A stretch of DNA of 64,000 nucleotides from Rohdeia sp041398665 (GCA_041398665.1 JAWKUH010000031.1:1-64000); one strand, 5' to 3'; positions 1-10,401 are shown, counted from the stretch's first letter. The notes: generated by a model not told the origin, from the letters alone. Numbers and translations are program-made.

Positions 1-45
1 GCGTGGGCGCTCGTCCCGAGCGGTGGTCCCGCCGCGGCGCTCCGG

Positions 46-51
46 TAGGAT
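46..51 (+). promoter_or_regulatory. -10-like TAGGAT, leaderless start of HAD gene
   Basis: TAGGAT lies 6 nt before the ATG at 58, and no Shine-Dalgarno sequence fits in that gap. The hexamer and the next six bases are identical to those in front of the rhomboid gene at 63234. This suggests transcription starts at or next to the start codon. Confidence 0.6.
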
Positions 52-57
52 CCGCGC

Positions 58-921
58 ATGAGCGGACGCGCCTACGACGCCATCGTCCTCGACCTCGACG
101 GAACGCTCGTCGCCGACGACGGGCACGTCCGGATCGCCGTGCGCGCGCGGCTCCGCGACGCGATGGAGGCCGGGATCGTCGTGATGGTCGCGACGGGGCG
201 ATCGGAGGCGGCCTGTCGCGACGTCGTCCGGGAGCTCGGCGTCGCCGTCCCCGTCGTCGTCTACAACGGCGCCGGACTGTGGTGTCCGACCTCGGGCGAG
301 CTCCTCGAGGAGCGACTGCTCTCCAATCGCGCGGTGGACCGGATCTTCCGTGCGGTCGACGAGTACGGGCTCGTCCCGGTCGTCATGTCGCGCGGTCGCA
401 AGGTGGCCGAGCCTCCGCGCGACGAGGTCGTGCGGCGCGCACTCGCCACCATGCACGAGCTCGAGTACCACCGGCTCGAGGACGTCCCGCGCGAGTACCT
501 GATCCGCGTGACGCTCATGTCGGAGCGGTACGACGACTCGGCCGCGCTCCTCGCCGACGTCGAGCGCGTCGTCGACGTCCCGACCTACCTCACGCACTTC
601 CCGCTCGCCGCGCTCGCCCAGCACCGCGAGAGTCCGATCCAGGTCGTGGACGTGCAACCGCCCTGTCGCGGGAAGGGCGAGGCCCTGCGCTGGCTCGCCG
701 AGGAGCTCGACATCGCACCGGAGCGCGTGGTCTGCGTCGGCGACGCCGGCAACGACGTGCCGATGTTCCGGCGCGCGGGCCTCGCGGTCGCGATGGGGAA
801 TGCACTGCCCGACGCACGCGCCGCGGCACACCGCGTGATCGGCGACTGCAACAGCGACGCGATCGCCGAGCTGATCGAAGAGGTGCTGCTCGACCCGGTC
901 ACGGGTCCGAGCGGTCGTTGA
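58..921 (+). CDS. Cof-type HAD-superfamily phosphatase
   Basis: The 287-aa product has all four HAD motifs. DLDGT at residues 12-16 supplies the nucleophile Asp, ATGR follows motif II, a Lys in GKGEAL is motif III, and GDAGND is motif IV. The long insert between motifs II and III is the C2 cap of the Cof/YbiV group. These cytoplasmic enzymes dephosphorylate sugar phosphates, flavin or pyridoxal phosphates, and the substrate cannot be read from sequence. The ATG at 58 is preferred because the HAD motif begins 11 residues later and a TAGGAT box sits 6 nt upstream. The gene is convergent with the chaperone block. Confidence 0.85.
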   Translation: MSGRAYDAIVLDLDGTLVADDGHVRIAVRARLRDAMEAGIVVMVATGRSEAACRDVVRELGVAVPVVVYNGAGLWCPTSGELLEERLLSNRAVDRIFRAVDEYGLVPVVMSRGRKVAEPPRDEVVRRALATMHELEYHRLEDVPREYLIRVTLMSERYDDSAALLADVERVVDVPTYLTHFPLAALAQHRESPIQVVDVQPPCRGKGEALRWLAEELDIAPERVVCVGDAGNDVPMFRRAGLAVAMGNALPDARAAAHRVIGDCNSDAIAELIEEVLLDPVTGPSGR

Positions 922-969
922 CGCGCGGAGCGGCGTCGAAGCGACGAGCGCCGGTCGGCCGCCGCCCGG

Positions 970-1251
970 CTACTCCGCCGACGCGCAGCCCGACGTGCCG
1001 CACTCCGGCTTGCCGCACGTCCCGCCGTCCGACTTCGTGTCGGCCTTCTCGCCGGCCTTGTACGAGTCGCTGCGGTAGTCCGTCTGGTAGAAGCCGGCGC
1101 CCTTGAAGATGAAGCCGGCTCCCGCGCCGACCTGGCGCTCGAGCTTGAGCGCGCCGCACGCCGGGCACTTGCGCTTCGCCGACTCCGACATGGAGTGGAA
1201 GATCTCGTGGTGGGCACCGCAGGCCCTGAAGACGTAGTCGTAGGTGGGCAT
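970..1251 (-). CDS. FmdB-family zinc-ribbon protein, one Cys missing
   Basis: A 93-aa protein starting MPTYDYVF, the typical opening of FmdB/CxxC_CxxC_SSSS putative regulators. The family uses two CxxC knuckles to bind zinc. Here the second (CPAC) is intact, but the first reads FRAC instead of CxxC because of a TTC codon where TGC is expected. The C-terminal tail is Gly/Ser/Cys-rich with three more Cys. It is the last gene of the chaperone cluster and starts 26 nt beyond the grpE stop. Function is unknown in the family. The lost Cys may be real or a single-base error. Confidence 0.75.
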   Translation of the reverse strand: MPTYDYVFRACGAHHEIFHSMSESAKRKCPACGALKLERQVGAGAGFIFKGAGFYQTDYRSDSYKAGEKADTKSDGGTCGKPECGTSGCASAE

Positions 1252-1277
1252 CTCGTCGAACCTCGTGGTCCGGTGCT

Positions 1278-1946
1278 CTACTCGTTCCTCTCCTCCGGGG
1301 CGTCGTCGATCGACGCGGTGTCCGCCGCGCTCGTCGTCGAGTCCTCCGGTTCCGGAGCGGCGCCGTTCTCCTCGTCACGGTCATCGGCCGTGCCGGCCGC
1401 GACCTTGACCTGGGCGTGGCGCAGCGCGCGCCCGCGCCAGGCGAAGCCCTTCTTCGCCACGGCGAGGACCGTGCCCTCGGGCCGTTCGTCGTCGCGGACC
1501 GACTCGACCGCCTCGTGCCAGGCCGGGTCGAAGGCGTCGCCGGGTGCGAGCTCGATCGGCTCGACGCCGTGGCGCGCGAGCGCTTCGACGAGCTGGCGGC
1601 GCACCATGTCCACGCCGAACGCCAGGTTCTTGGCGTCGGTGCTCTCGGTGGGGCTCGCCATCGCCATGTCGAGGTAGTCGAGCACGGTGACGAGTTCGCG
1701 CAGGAACGGTTCGATCTCCGCGCGCGAACGGTCCTCGACCAGTCGCGGGAGTCGGTTCTGGAGGTTGTGGTAGTCCGCGCGCGCGCGTTCCCACTGTTCG
1801 CGGAACTGCTCGCGCTCCCGGATCGCAGCTTCGAGCTCCGACACGGGTGCGCCTTCGTCCGACGCCGTGTCCGTCCGCGTCGAGCCGCCGGGACGTTCGT
1901 CCTCGGGCCGTTCCTCCTCGCGGCGGTCCTTCTTGCGCTTGCCCAT
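1278..1946 (-). CDS. grpE: GrpE, DnaK nucleotide exchange factor
   Basis: About 222 aa. A charged N-terminal tail leads into a long helix (ELEAAIREREQFREQWERAR) and the GrpE core. The hallmark region NLAFGVDMVRRQL and the C-terminal beta segment with DAFDPAWHEAV are present, followed by an acidic tail. GrpE releases ADP from DnaK in the cytoplasm. A GTG at 1949 directly precedes the ATG at 1946; I prefer the ATG. The gene lies 40 nt downstream of dnaJ on the same strand, so co-transcription is likely. No dnaK is in the window. Confidence 0.93.
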   Translation of the reverse strand: MGKRKKDRREEERPEDERPGGSTRTDTASDEGAPVSELEAAIREREQFREQWERARADYHNLQNRLPRLVEDRSRAEIEPFLRELVTVLDYLDMAMASPTESTDAKNLAFGVDMVRRQLVEALARHGVEPIELAPGDAFDPAWHEAVESVRDDERPEGTVLAVAKKGFAWRGRALRHAQVKVAAGTADDRDEENGAAPEPEDSTTSAADTASIDDAPEERNE

Positions 1947-1986
1947 CACGTTCGCTCTTCGATCGTTCCCACGCGTGTCGCGGTGA

Positions 1987-3129
1987 TCAGGTCGAGAAGT
2001 AGTCCGAGATCTTCTCGAACAGCGACTTCGAACCCGACTTCTTGCCCTCGATCTCGTCGAACTCGCGCAGCAGTTCCTTCTGTCGGTCGCTCAGCTTCGA
2101 CGGTACCTCGACGAAGACGCGCACGAGCTGGTCGCCGCGACCCGAACGCTCGACCTGCGGGAGGCCCTGCGAGCGGAGCCGGAAGACGCGACCCGGCTGG
2201 GTTCCGGACGGGATCTTCATCTCGACCTTGCCGCGCAGCGTCGGGATCTCGACCTCGTCGCCGAGGGCGAGCTGCGCGAACGTCAGCGGGACCTCGGTGA
2301 TGAGGTCGGGACCGCTGCGCTGGAAGATCTTGTGTTCCTTCTCGCGCACGACGCAGTAGAGGTCGCCGCGCGGTGCTCCGGGCTCGCCGGCGTCGCCCTC
2401 GCCCGCGATGCGGATGCGCATGCCCTCCTCGACGCCGGCCGGCACGTCGACGGAGAGCTCCGACTCCTGCGCCTCGCCGCCGCTGCCCTTGCACACCGGG
2501 CAGGGGTCGCTCACGACGCGACCCGCTCCGCGACAGGTCGGGCACGGTGACGCGACGGCGAAGAAGCCCTGCGCGCGCTGGACGCGTCCCGCGCCGCCGC
2601 AGGTCGAACAGGTCTCGGGCTCAGCGCCGTCGCGCCCGCCCGTGCCCTTGCAGGCCGTGCAGTTCTCGCGGCGCTTGATGCGGATCGTCCGCTTCACGCC
2701 GGTGTCGATCTCCTCGAGCGAGAGCTCGAGGACGATCTTGAGGTCGCGACCGGGAGCCGGGCCGCGTCGACGCCGCCGACCTCCGCCGAACAGGTCGCCG
2801 AAGAACCCGCCGCCGCCTCCGCCGCCGAAGATGTCGCCGAAGGCCTCGAAGATGTCCTCGAGGTTCGTGAACTGGCGACCGCCCGACGGACCGGCGCCCG
2901 CGCCGAACGCGGCGTGACCGAACTGGTCGTAGCGCGCGCGCTTCTCGGCGTCGCCGAGGACGTCGTAGGCCTCGGCCGCCTCCTTGAACTTCGCTTCCGC
3001 GGCCGCGTCGTCGGGGTTGCGGTCGGGGTGGAACTGGAGCGCGAGCTTGCGGTAGGCCTTCTTGATGTCCTCGGCTCCGGCGGACCGTTCGACACCGAGG
3101 ACCTCGTAGTAGTCCCTCTTCGCGTTCAT
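1987..3129 (-). CDS. dnaJ: Chaperone DnaJ (Hsp40, type I)
   Basis: The 380-aa protein has the full type I layout. The N-terminal J domain carries HPD (in FHPDRN) for DnaK ATPase stimulation. A Gly/Phe-rich linker with a poly-Gly run follows. The zinc region has four CxxCxGxG repeats (CTACKGTG, CSTCGGAG, CPTCRGAG, CPVCKGSG). The C-terminal substrate-binding domains end in a standard length. It acts in the cytoplasm with DnaK and the adjacent GrpE. A strong palindrome lies between groEL and this gene, so it may have its own promoter or depend on readthrough. Confidence 0.96.
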   Translation of the reverse strand: MNAKRDYYEVLGVERSAGAEDIKKAYRKLALQFHPDRNPDDAAAEAKFKEAAEAYDVLGDAEKRARYDQFGHAAFGAGAGPSGGRQFTNLEDIFEAFGDIFGGGGGGGFFGDLFGGGRRRRRGPAPGRDLKIVLELSLEEIDTGVKRTIRIKRRENCTACKGTGGRDGAEPETCSTCGGAGRVQRAQGFFAVASPCPTCRGAGRVVSDPCPVCKGSGGEAQESELSVDVPAGVEEGMRIRIAGEGDAGEPGAPRGDLYCVVREKEHKIFQRSGPDLITEVPLTFAQLALGDEVEIPTLRGKVEMKIPSGTQPGRVFRLRSQGLPQVERSGRGDQLVRVFVEVPSKLSDRQKELLREFDEIEGKKSGSKSLFEKISDYFST

Positions 3130-3200
3130 CGTCGGCTGGGCGGTGTCGTCGTCGGTCGGGTCGGATCGAGGTGGAGGTCGGATGGACCTCGGATCGAGAG

Positions 3201-3228
3201 ACGGGCGGCGGGGGATCCCCGCCGCCCG
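3201..3228. terminator. Perfect 28-nt palindrome between groEL and dnaJ
   Basis: A 14+14 nt perfect palindrome centred on GGATCC forms a very GC-rich hairpin 25 nt past the groEL stop. There is only a short T-tract on the minus strand side, so it could be an attenuator that lowers dnaJ-grpE expression relative to groEL rather than a full terminator. Confidence 0.55.
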
Positions 3229-3252
3229 TTCCTGGACGAGGAGCCGTCCGGA

Positions 3253-4854
3253 TCAGGACATGCTGCCGTGCACGCCTTCGTCGTCCTTGAGCTCGGTGAC
3301 CATCGTGTCGGTCGTGAGCAGGAGGGCGGCGATCGACGCGGCGTTCTGGAGGGCCGAGCGGACGACCTTGGCGGGGTCGATGATGCCGGCCTTCACCATG
3401 TCGACGTACTTGCGCTCGAGCGTGTCGTACCCGAACGTGCCGCCCTTCTCGCGGACCATCTCGACGATCACGCTGCCGTCCTCGCCGGCGTTGTCCGCGA
3501 TCTGACGCAGCGGGCCCTCGAGGGCGTGCTTCACGATCTCGGCGCCGAAGCGCTCGTCACCGCGGAACTTGGCCTCGCCGACCGCGTCGGAGGCGCGCAG
3601 GAGCGCGACGCCGCCGCCGGGGACGATGCCCTCCTCGATCGCGGCGCGCGTCGCGTTGAGCGCGTCCTCGATGAGGTCCTTCTTCGCCTTCATCTCGGCC
3701 TCGGTGTCACCGCCGACCTTGACGACGGCGACGCCGCCGGAGAGCTTCGCGAGGCGCTCCTCGAGCTTCTCCTTGTCGTAGTCCGAGTTCGTCTTGGCGA
3801 TCTGGGCGCGGATCTGCGCGCAGCGGTCCTCGACGGCCTTCTTCGTGCCGCCGCCCTGGACGATGGTCGTGGCGTCCTTGGCGACGCGCACGCGCTTGGC
3901 CTTGCCGAGGTGGGCCATCTCGACGTTCTCGAGCGAGATGCCGAGTTCCTCGGTGATGGCGGTGCCGCCGGTGAGCGCGGCGATGTCGCCGAGGTAGGCC
4001 TTGCGGCGCTCGCCGAAGCCGGGCGCCTTGACGGCGCAGACGTTGAGGATGCCGCGCAGGCGGTTGATGACCAGCGTGGCGAGCGCCTCGTTCTCGATGT
4101 CCTCGGCGATGACGAGGAGCGGGCGACCGGTCTGCGCGGTCTGTTCGAGGACGGGGATCAGGTCGCGGGCGCTGCTGATCTTCTTCTCGTAGACGAGGAT
4201 CAGGGCGTCCTCGAGCTCGGCGACGAGCTTCGAGGCGTCGGTGGCGAAGTACGGCGACAGGTAGCCCTTGTCGAACTCCATGCCCTCGACGACCTCGAGC
4301 TGGGTCTCGACGCCGGTGTTCTCCTCGACCGTGATGACGCCCTCGTCGCCGACTTTCTCGAAGGCGTCCGCGAGGAGCTTGCCGACCGTCGGGTCGTTGT
4401 TCGCCGAGATGGTGGCGATGCTCTGCTTCTCGGCCTTCGACTTGATCTTGCGCGCCTGGCTCGCGATCGAGCCGACGGCGACCTCGACGGCCTTCTCGAT
4501 GCCGGTGCGGAGCGCCATCGGGTTCACGCCGGAGGCGAGGAAGCGCAGGCCCTCCTCGAAGATCGAGCTGGCGAGGACCGTGGCGGTCGTCGTGCCGTCA
4601 CCGGCGACGTCGTTGGTCTTCTTGCTCACCTCGAGCACGAGCTTGGCGCCCATGTTCTCGAAGGGGTCGGAGAGGTCGATCTCCTTCGCGACCGACACGC
4701 CGTCCTTGGTGACCTTGGGCGCGCCGATGGACTTCGCGAGGATGACGTTGCGTCCCGCCGGACCGAGCGTGACGCGCACGGTCTTGGCGAGCTTCTCGAT
4801 GCCTGCGCGCATCTTCTGGCGCGCGGCGTCGTCGGACATGATCTGCTTGGCCAT
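3253..4854 (-). CDS. groEL: Chaperonin GroEL, second tandem copy (no GGM tail)
   Basis: A 533-aa GroEL beginning MAKQIMSDDAARQKM, with the ATPase signature GDGTTTATV near residue 86, TLGPAGRNV near residue 30 and the apical-domain segment VVEGMEFDKGYLSPYF. It forms a double-ring folding chamber in the cytoplasm. It differs from the neighbouring copy in having no Gly-Gly-Met C-terminus; it ends DDEGVHGSMS. Loss of this tail is often seen in secondary groEL paralogues. It starts 74 nt beyond the first groEL. No groES is visible next to either copy. Confidence 0.95.
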   Translation of the reverse strand: MAKQIMSDDAARQKMRAGIEKLAKTVRVTLGPAGRNVILAKSIGAPKVTKDGVSVAKEIDLSDPFENMGAKLVLEVSKKTNDVAGDGTTTATVLASSIFEEGLRFLASGVNPMALRTGIEKAVEVAVGSIASQARKIKSKAEKQSIATISANNDPTVGKLLADAFEKVGDEGVITVEENTGVETQLEVVEGMEFDKGYLSPYFATDASKLVAELEDALILVYEKKISSARDLIPVLEQTAQTGRPLLVIAEDIENEALATLVINRLRGILNVCAVKAPGFGERRKAYLGDIAALTGGTAITEELGISLENVEMAHLGKAKRVRVAKDATTIVQGGGTKKAVEDRCAQIRAQIAKTNSDYDKEKLEERLAKLSGGVAVVKVGGDTEAEMKAKKDLIEDALNATRAAIEEGIVPGGGVALLRASDAVGEAKFRGDERFGAEIVKHALEGPLRQIADNAGEDGSVIVEMVREKGGTFGYDTLERKYVDMVKAGIIDPAKVVRSALQNAASIAALLLTTDTMVTELKDDEGVHGSMS

Positions 4855-4928
4855 GTGAGTGGGTGGGTGTGCTCTCTGTTCGTTCGTTCAGGTGTTCTTC
4901 GTGGTGGTCGGTGGGGGAGCGGCTCGGA

Positions 4929-6587
<1,659 letters not shown>

Positions 6588-6862
6588 GTGTTGGGTGGGC
6601 GACCGGAGCGCTGCCGTCGCCGTCGGGCTGGTGCCGTGGGTTGGGTCCGGCGGTGCTCGCCGGAGGGGATCTCGTACGAATGCCTCCGCGTCGGCCATCG
6701 AGGCGCGCGGATCGCGCCGCGGCGAGCAAGAACGGTGCCGAGCGCTCCGAGCGCTCGTTCGCGGCGTCACTCGGCCGCGCTTCCTGCCTGATTGGCAGCC
6801 GTCCCCGGAACGCGCGGCCCGGGCTGTCGCTTTGGCAGGCGCGAGCGGTCCGCCGCGGCGCG
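6588..6862. other. Intergenic region upstream of groEL and the NPCBM gene
   Basis: About 280 nt between divergent genes. I see no groES, no CIRCE inverted repeat and no recognisable sigma-32 site. The groEL promoter should be here but I cannot pick it out. Confidence 0.4.
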
Positions 6863-6868
6863 TAGCAT
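6863..6868 (+). promoter_or_regulatory. -10-like TAGCAT before NPCBM protein
   Basis: TAGCAT ends 7 nt before the ATG at 6876. An earlier ATG at 6867 overlaps the box itself, so the box argues for the 6876 start. Confidence 0.55.
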
Positions 6869-6875
6869 GCGCGGC

Positions 6876-8084
6876 ATGTGGCGCGCGTCCCTCGTCGTCG
6901 CGGCCGCCGCCCTCGCGGCGCCGCTCCGCTCTCCCGCCCAGGAGCCCGCCCGCGTCGAGCACGTCGCGGAGTGGCCGCGGGGCTCGACCCCGCCCGCCGG
7001 GCCCTTCCGTTTCGAGCTCGAGCGCGACGGCGGGTTCGGCCCGCTGCGCCTCGTCCATCCCGCGCCTCCCGAGCCCGCGGCCGCGTCGGACCTGCGCGTC
7101 CTGCTCTGGAACGGCGACACCCTCATCGGGTCGCCCGCCGCTTCCACGACGACGTCGGAGCGTCTCGGCCTGCTCGCGGACGGCCGACCGGACCTGCCGC
7201 TCTCGGTCCCGGTCGACGCCTTGCGCCGGCTCGAGTTCACGTCGCGCGTCGACGCCGTTCGCGGCGAGACCCTCGTCGCTCCGGAGGAGGGCGACCGGCT
7301 CTACCGCGTCGCGGGGACCGGCGTCGACGTGCTCGACGGCACCTTCGACGGGTTCGAGGAGGGGGGCGTGCGCTTCGAGAGCCGGCTCGGTCGGAGGAGC
7401 TACCCGTACGAGGAGGTCGTGGCGCTCTTCGTCGAGCCGCTCGACCCGCCGGAGTCGCTCCACGGTCGGCCCGGCGCCGTCGCGCTCGATCTCGTGGGGG
7501 GCACGCGCCTGCCGTGCGTGCTCGAGTCGTGGGACGGCGTCCGCGCGCGCGTGAGGACGGCCTGGGACCAGCAGCTGGCCGTGCCCACGGAGTGCATCGC
7601 GCTCGTCACGGCGGACGACGACCGCCTGCTGCACCTCTCGGAACTCGTCGGCGTCGCCGAGTTCGTCGGTGGGAGCGCGTTCGACGACGACCTCGGGATG
7701 GTGTTCCGGCCGCAGGTCGACCGCGCGGTGTCGGGCGGCCCGCTGCGCGCCGGGGGACGTGTGCACACGCGAGGGATCGGCGTGCAGGCGCCGACCGCGC
7801 TCACCTTCGACGTCGGCGCGGCGGGCTACGCGCGTCTGCGCGGTTCGGTGGCGATCGACGACTCGACGGAGCGGTTGGGCCACCGCGGCGCGGCGATCTT
7901 CGTCGTGCGCGGCGACGGGCGCGAACTGTGGCGCTCCGACGTCGTGCGCGGCGGCGGCCCGGTGGTGGCGCTGCCCGAGATCGACGTCGCCGGTGTCGAG
8001 CGGCTCGTCCTCGCCGTGGAGATGGGACCGGACCTGGACCTCGGCGACCGCGCGGACTGGCTCGCGGTGCGTCTCGTCCGCTGA
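6876..8084 (+). CDS. Secreted NPCBM-domain protein
   Basis: About 402 aa from MWRASLVV. A hydrophobic signal peptide ends near AAPLRSPAQ. The C-terminal 130 residues match an NPCBM/NEW2-type jelly roll: GGRVHTRGIGVQAPTALTFDV, then a strand containing IDDSTERLGHRGAAIFVVRGDG and a final LVLAVEMGPD. NPCBM domains are putative carbohydrate-binding modules common in planctomycete exported proteins. The N-terminal half has no domain I recognise. The protein is probably periplasmic or surface-bound; the ligand is unknown. It is convergent with the diguanylate cyclase. Confidence 0.65.
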   Translation: MWRASLVVAAAALAAPLRSPAQEPARVEHVAEWPRGSTPPAGPFRFELERDGGFGPLRLVHPAPPEPAAASDLRVLLWNGDTLIGSPAASTTTSERLGLLADGRPDLPLSVPVDALRRLEFTSRVDAVRGETLVAPEEGDRLYRVAGTGVDVLDGTFDGFEEGGVRFESRLGRRSYPYEEVVALFVEPLDPPESLHGRPGAVALDLVGGTRLPCVLESWDGVRARVRTAWDQQLAVPTECIALVTADDDRLLHLSELVGVAEFVGGSAFDDDLGMVFRPQVDRAVSGGPLRAGGRVHTRGIGVQAPTALTFDVGAAGYARLRGSVAIDDSTERLGHRGAAIFVVRGDGRELWRSDVVRGGGPVVALPEIDVAGVERLVLAVEMGPDLDLGDRADWLAVRLVR

Positions 8085-8139
8085 ACCCCGATCGGGCGTC
8101 GCTGCGAGCGTCGCTGCGTGCGTCGCCGCGAGCGCGGCG

Positions 8140-9105
8140 TCACGCGCCGCCGTTCGACCCGGTGTGCCCGTTGCGCCCCGAACCGTTCGACGACGCACCG
8201 AGTTCGATCGGGCCGATCGCACCGTTCCCGCCGAGGCGCTTCGCCTCGCGCAGCGAGCGTTCCGCCGCGAGACGCAGTTCGGACACCGTCTTCGGGTGTT
8301 CGCCGTCGAAGACGGCCCAGCCGAAGCTTCCGGAGAGCGTGAGGTCGGCGCCGTGTTCGGTCCAGCGGCCCGACAGGCGCACGATGCCCTCGCGCAGACG
8401 TTCGCAGACGCGCTCGGCCTCCGCCGGACCGGCGAAGGGCAGCAGCACCGCGAACTCGTCGCCGCCGAGGCGCCCGGCGAAGTCCTCGAGGCGCAGCGTG
8501 CGCCGCACGGCGGCGCCGACCCGTTCGATGACGGCGTCGCCGACGGTGTGGTCGAAGCGCTTGTTGATCGAGCCGAACTTGTCGAGGTCCACGAGGATCA
8601 GGACGAGGCTCGAACCGCTGCGCGCCGCCGTCTCGAACTGCTCGAGCAGGACCTCCTGGAAGGCCTGGGGGCGCAGGAGGTCGGTGCGGTCGTCGTGGGA
8701 CGCGCGGTGGCGGAGCTCGCCGACCTCGCGCCAGCGCCGGGCTTCGCGCAGGAGCCGCTCCACGCGCAACCGGAACTCGCCGGGGTGGGCGCGCCGGTCG
8801 ACGAGGTCCCACGGTCCGCCCGACTCGCCGCGCGCCGAGAGGGCCTCGGCCGCGAGGTGGTCGCCGACCATGAGGACCGGGACCTGGCGCAGGCCGCGGG
8901 CCGCGAGGGCCTGGAGTTCGCCGCCGCCGCCCGCCGTGAGGGGGTCGAGGACGACGACCTCGGGGCGGAGCTCGTCGAGCCGCTCGAGCGAGTCCCGCAG
9001 GCTCTTCGAGACCACGAGTCGCACGCCCTCGGGGAGGGCGTTCGTGAGCTTGCGCGCGAGGAGACCCTCCACGTGGTCGCAGGCGAGGACGATGCGCGTC
9101 TCCAT
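8140..9105 (-). CDS. Diguanylate cyclase with receiver-like N-terminus
   Basis: About 321 aa from ATG 9105. Residues 1 to about 110 resemble a degenerate receiver fold (LRPEVVVLDPL, PVLMVGD). A short helical linker follows, then a GGDEF domain with RLGGDEFAVLLPF. The active site is intact, so it should make cyclic di-GMP from two GTP. An RxxD inhibitory site (RLED) sits exactly five residues before GGDEF, which indicates feedback inhibition by c-di-GMP. The frame is open to 9501, but the receiver-like fold begins at METRIVLAC and a GATACT box lies 8 nt upstream, so the longer start is rejected. Confidence 0.85.
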   Translation of the reverse strand: METRIVLACDHVEGLLARKLTNALPEGVRLVVSKSLRDSLERLDELRPEVVVLDPLTAGGGGELQALAARGLRQVPVLMVGDHLAAEALSARGESGGPWDLVDRRAHPGEFRLRVERLLREARRWREVGELRHRASHDDRTDLLRPQAFQEVLLEQFETAARSGSSLVLILVDLDKFGSINKRFDHTVGDAVIERVGAAVRRTLRLEDFAGRLGGDEFAVLLPFAGPAEAERVCERLREGIVRLSGRWTEHGADLTLSGSFGWAVFDGEHPKTVSELRLAAERSLREAKRLGGNGAIGPIELGASSNGSGRNGHTGSNGGA

Positions 9106-9113
9106 CCACCACG

Positions 9114-9119
9114 AGTATC
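9114..9119 (-). promoter_or_regulatory. -10-like GATACT before diguanylate cyclase
   Basis: Read on the minus strand, GATACT is followed by 8 nt and then ATG. It fits the short-spacing pattern seen at other gene starts here, although the first base is G rather than T. Confidence 0.4.
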
Positions 9120-9271
9120 CCCCAATCCGGGGCGGTGTGGGAGACGCTGCCGCGAGGGGGTCGCCGCAACGGGAGGCGGTGCCGTCGAGCAGGGCGGTTC
9201 CGATCGGGTCGCTCCCGGCGCACGGCGCGGGGGAACGGCTCGACGAGTCCTCCCGCCCGACCGCCTCGGCC

Positions 9272-9300
9272 TTTCCAGAGTTCCTCGGGATCTGTACCCT
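9272..9300 (+). promoter_or_regulatory. Candidate promoter for rpsB
   Basis: TTTCCA at 9272-9277 and TACCCT at 9295-9300 are separated by 17 nt, the ideal sigma-70 spacing. This would give an rpsB leader of about 220 nt. Confidence 0.4.
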
Positions 9301-9306
9301 GTTCGG

Positions 9307-9525
9307 CCTCAATCGTCGCTTCGAGCGGACCACAGCCGTTCCTCGTGACCCCGTCCTGCACCGCAGGACGCGGTCGAGCGCGCCCGGGATCGATCCTCCC
9401 GCGCCGCTGCAAGGACAGGGCGTGCTCGCTCGACGCACGGGTGGGTGCGGAACGACGCGTTCCGGTCGGACGTCCGACCGGCGTCGACGCCGCGCCGACA
9501 CCCGGACCTACAACGAGGATCCTGA
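9307..9525 (+). promoter_or_regulatory. Long rpsB 5' leader
   Basis: About 220 nt without any credible gene between the putative promoter and the rpsB start. Ribosomal protein S2 autoregulates through its leader in several phyla, so a structured S2-binding RNA is plausible. I cannot match a known motif by eye. A GAGG stretch just before the GTG start serves as ribosome binding site. Confidence 0.35.
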
Positions 9526-10401
9526 GTGAACACGAGCGTCGAAGAACTGATCCAGGCCGGAGTCCACTTCGGGTGCCACGCCTCGCGCTGGAACCCGAAG
9601 ATGGCGCGTTTCATCCACTCGCGCCGGAACAACATCCACGTCATCGACCTGCGCGAGACCGTGCGCGGTCTGCTGCGCGCGCGCAACTTCCTCTACCACC
9701 TCGCCGCCGAGGGTGCGCAGATCCTGTGGGTCGGCACGAAGCGCCAGGTGAAGGGCGTGGTGCGCGAGGCCGGCGAGCGCACGGGCATGCCGGTCGTGAC
9801 CGAGCGCTGGATCGGCGGCACGCTGACCAACTTCAGCGTCATCCGCAGCCGCCTCCGCCGCCTCGAGGAACTCGAGGGGATGATGGAGGACGGCTCCATC
9901 AACCAGTACTCGAAGAAGGTCGTCTCGAGCCTGCGCCGCGAGATGCGCAAGATCAACCGCAACCTGGGCGGCATCCGCGAGATGTCGAGCATCCCGGGCG
10001 CGTGCGTGATCGTCGACCCGAGCCGTGAGTACAACGCCGTGCGCGAGGCGAAGCGCATGGGTCTGGCCGTCATCGGTCTCGTCGACACCGACTGCGACCC
10101 CGACGGCGTCGACATCCCGATCCCGGGCAACGACGACAGCCTCAAGTCGGTCCGCGTGCTGATCGAGAACCTCGTCACGTCGGTCGAGGAAGGTGCTGCG
10201 AACGCGCGCGAGCGCCTCGCTGCCGTGGGCTCGGCCGAGCGCACCGACGACATGCCGGTCGGCGACGAACCGCGCCCGACGCGCGGCAACCGTCCGCCGC
10301 GTCCCGCGGCGCGTCCGGAAGCGAGCGCCGAGTCGACCGCCGAAGCACCGAGCGAGGTCGCTGCGTCGACCGAGGCCGAGCCCGAGTCGGGCAAGGGCTG
10401 A
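9526..10401 (+). CDS. rpsB: 30S ribosomal protein S2
   Basis: 291 aa from a GTG start, reading MNTSVEELIQAGVHFGC. Diagnostic S2 segments are HFGCHASRWNPKM, WVGTKRQ, VTERWIGGTLTNF and VIGLVDTDCDPDGVDIPIPGNDD. A 50-60 residue Ala/Pro/Glu-rich C-terminal extension makes it longer than the E. coli protein (241 aa). It assembles late on the 30S head and helps hold S1. The order rpsB-tsf-pyrH-frr is the classic bacterial translation cluster. Confidence 0.97.
   Translation: MNTSVEELIQAGVHFGCHASRWNPKMARFIHSRRNNIHVIDLRETVRGLLRARNFLYHLAAEGAQILWVGTKRQVKGVVREAGERTGMPVVTERWIGGTLTNFSVIRSRLRRLEELEGMMEDGSINQYSKKVVSSLRREMRKINRNLGGIREMSSIPGACVIVDPSREYNAVREAKRMGLAVIGLVDTDCDPDGVDIPIPGNDDSLKSVRVLIENLVTSVEEGAANARERLAAVGSAERTDDMPVGDEPRPTRGNRPPRPAARPEASAESTAEAPSEVAASTEAEPESGKG

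Noticed and set aside
3..1106. 367-codon frame overlapping the HAD gene
   Set aside because: Arg-rich out-of-frame shadow of a well-supported gene.
6588..6862. groES or a CIRCE operator upstream of groEL
   Set aside because: No 10-kDa chaperonin frame and no TTAGCACTC-N9-GAGTGCTAA pattern were found.
6588..8222. N-terminal extension of the first GroEL up to 8222
   Set aside because: The canonical MAKQ start is at 6587, and the extension is antisense to the NPCBM gene.
9105..9501. Longer diguanylate cyclase start at 9501
   Set aside because: The added 132 residues are low-complexity, antisense to the rpsB leader, and the receiver-like fold begins at 9105.
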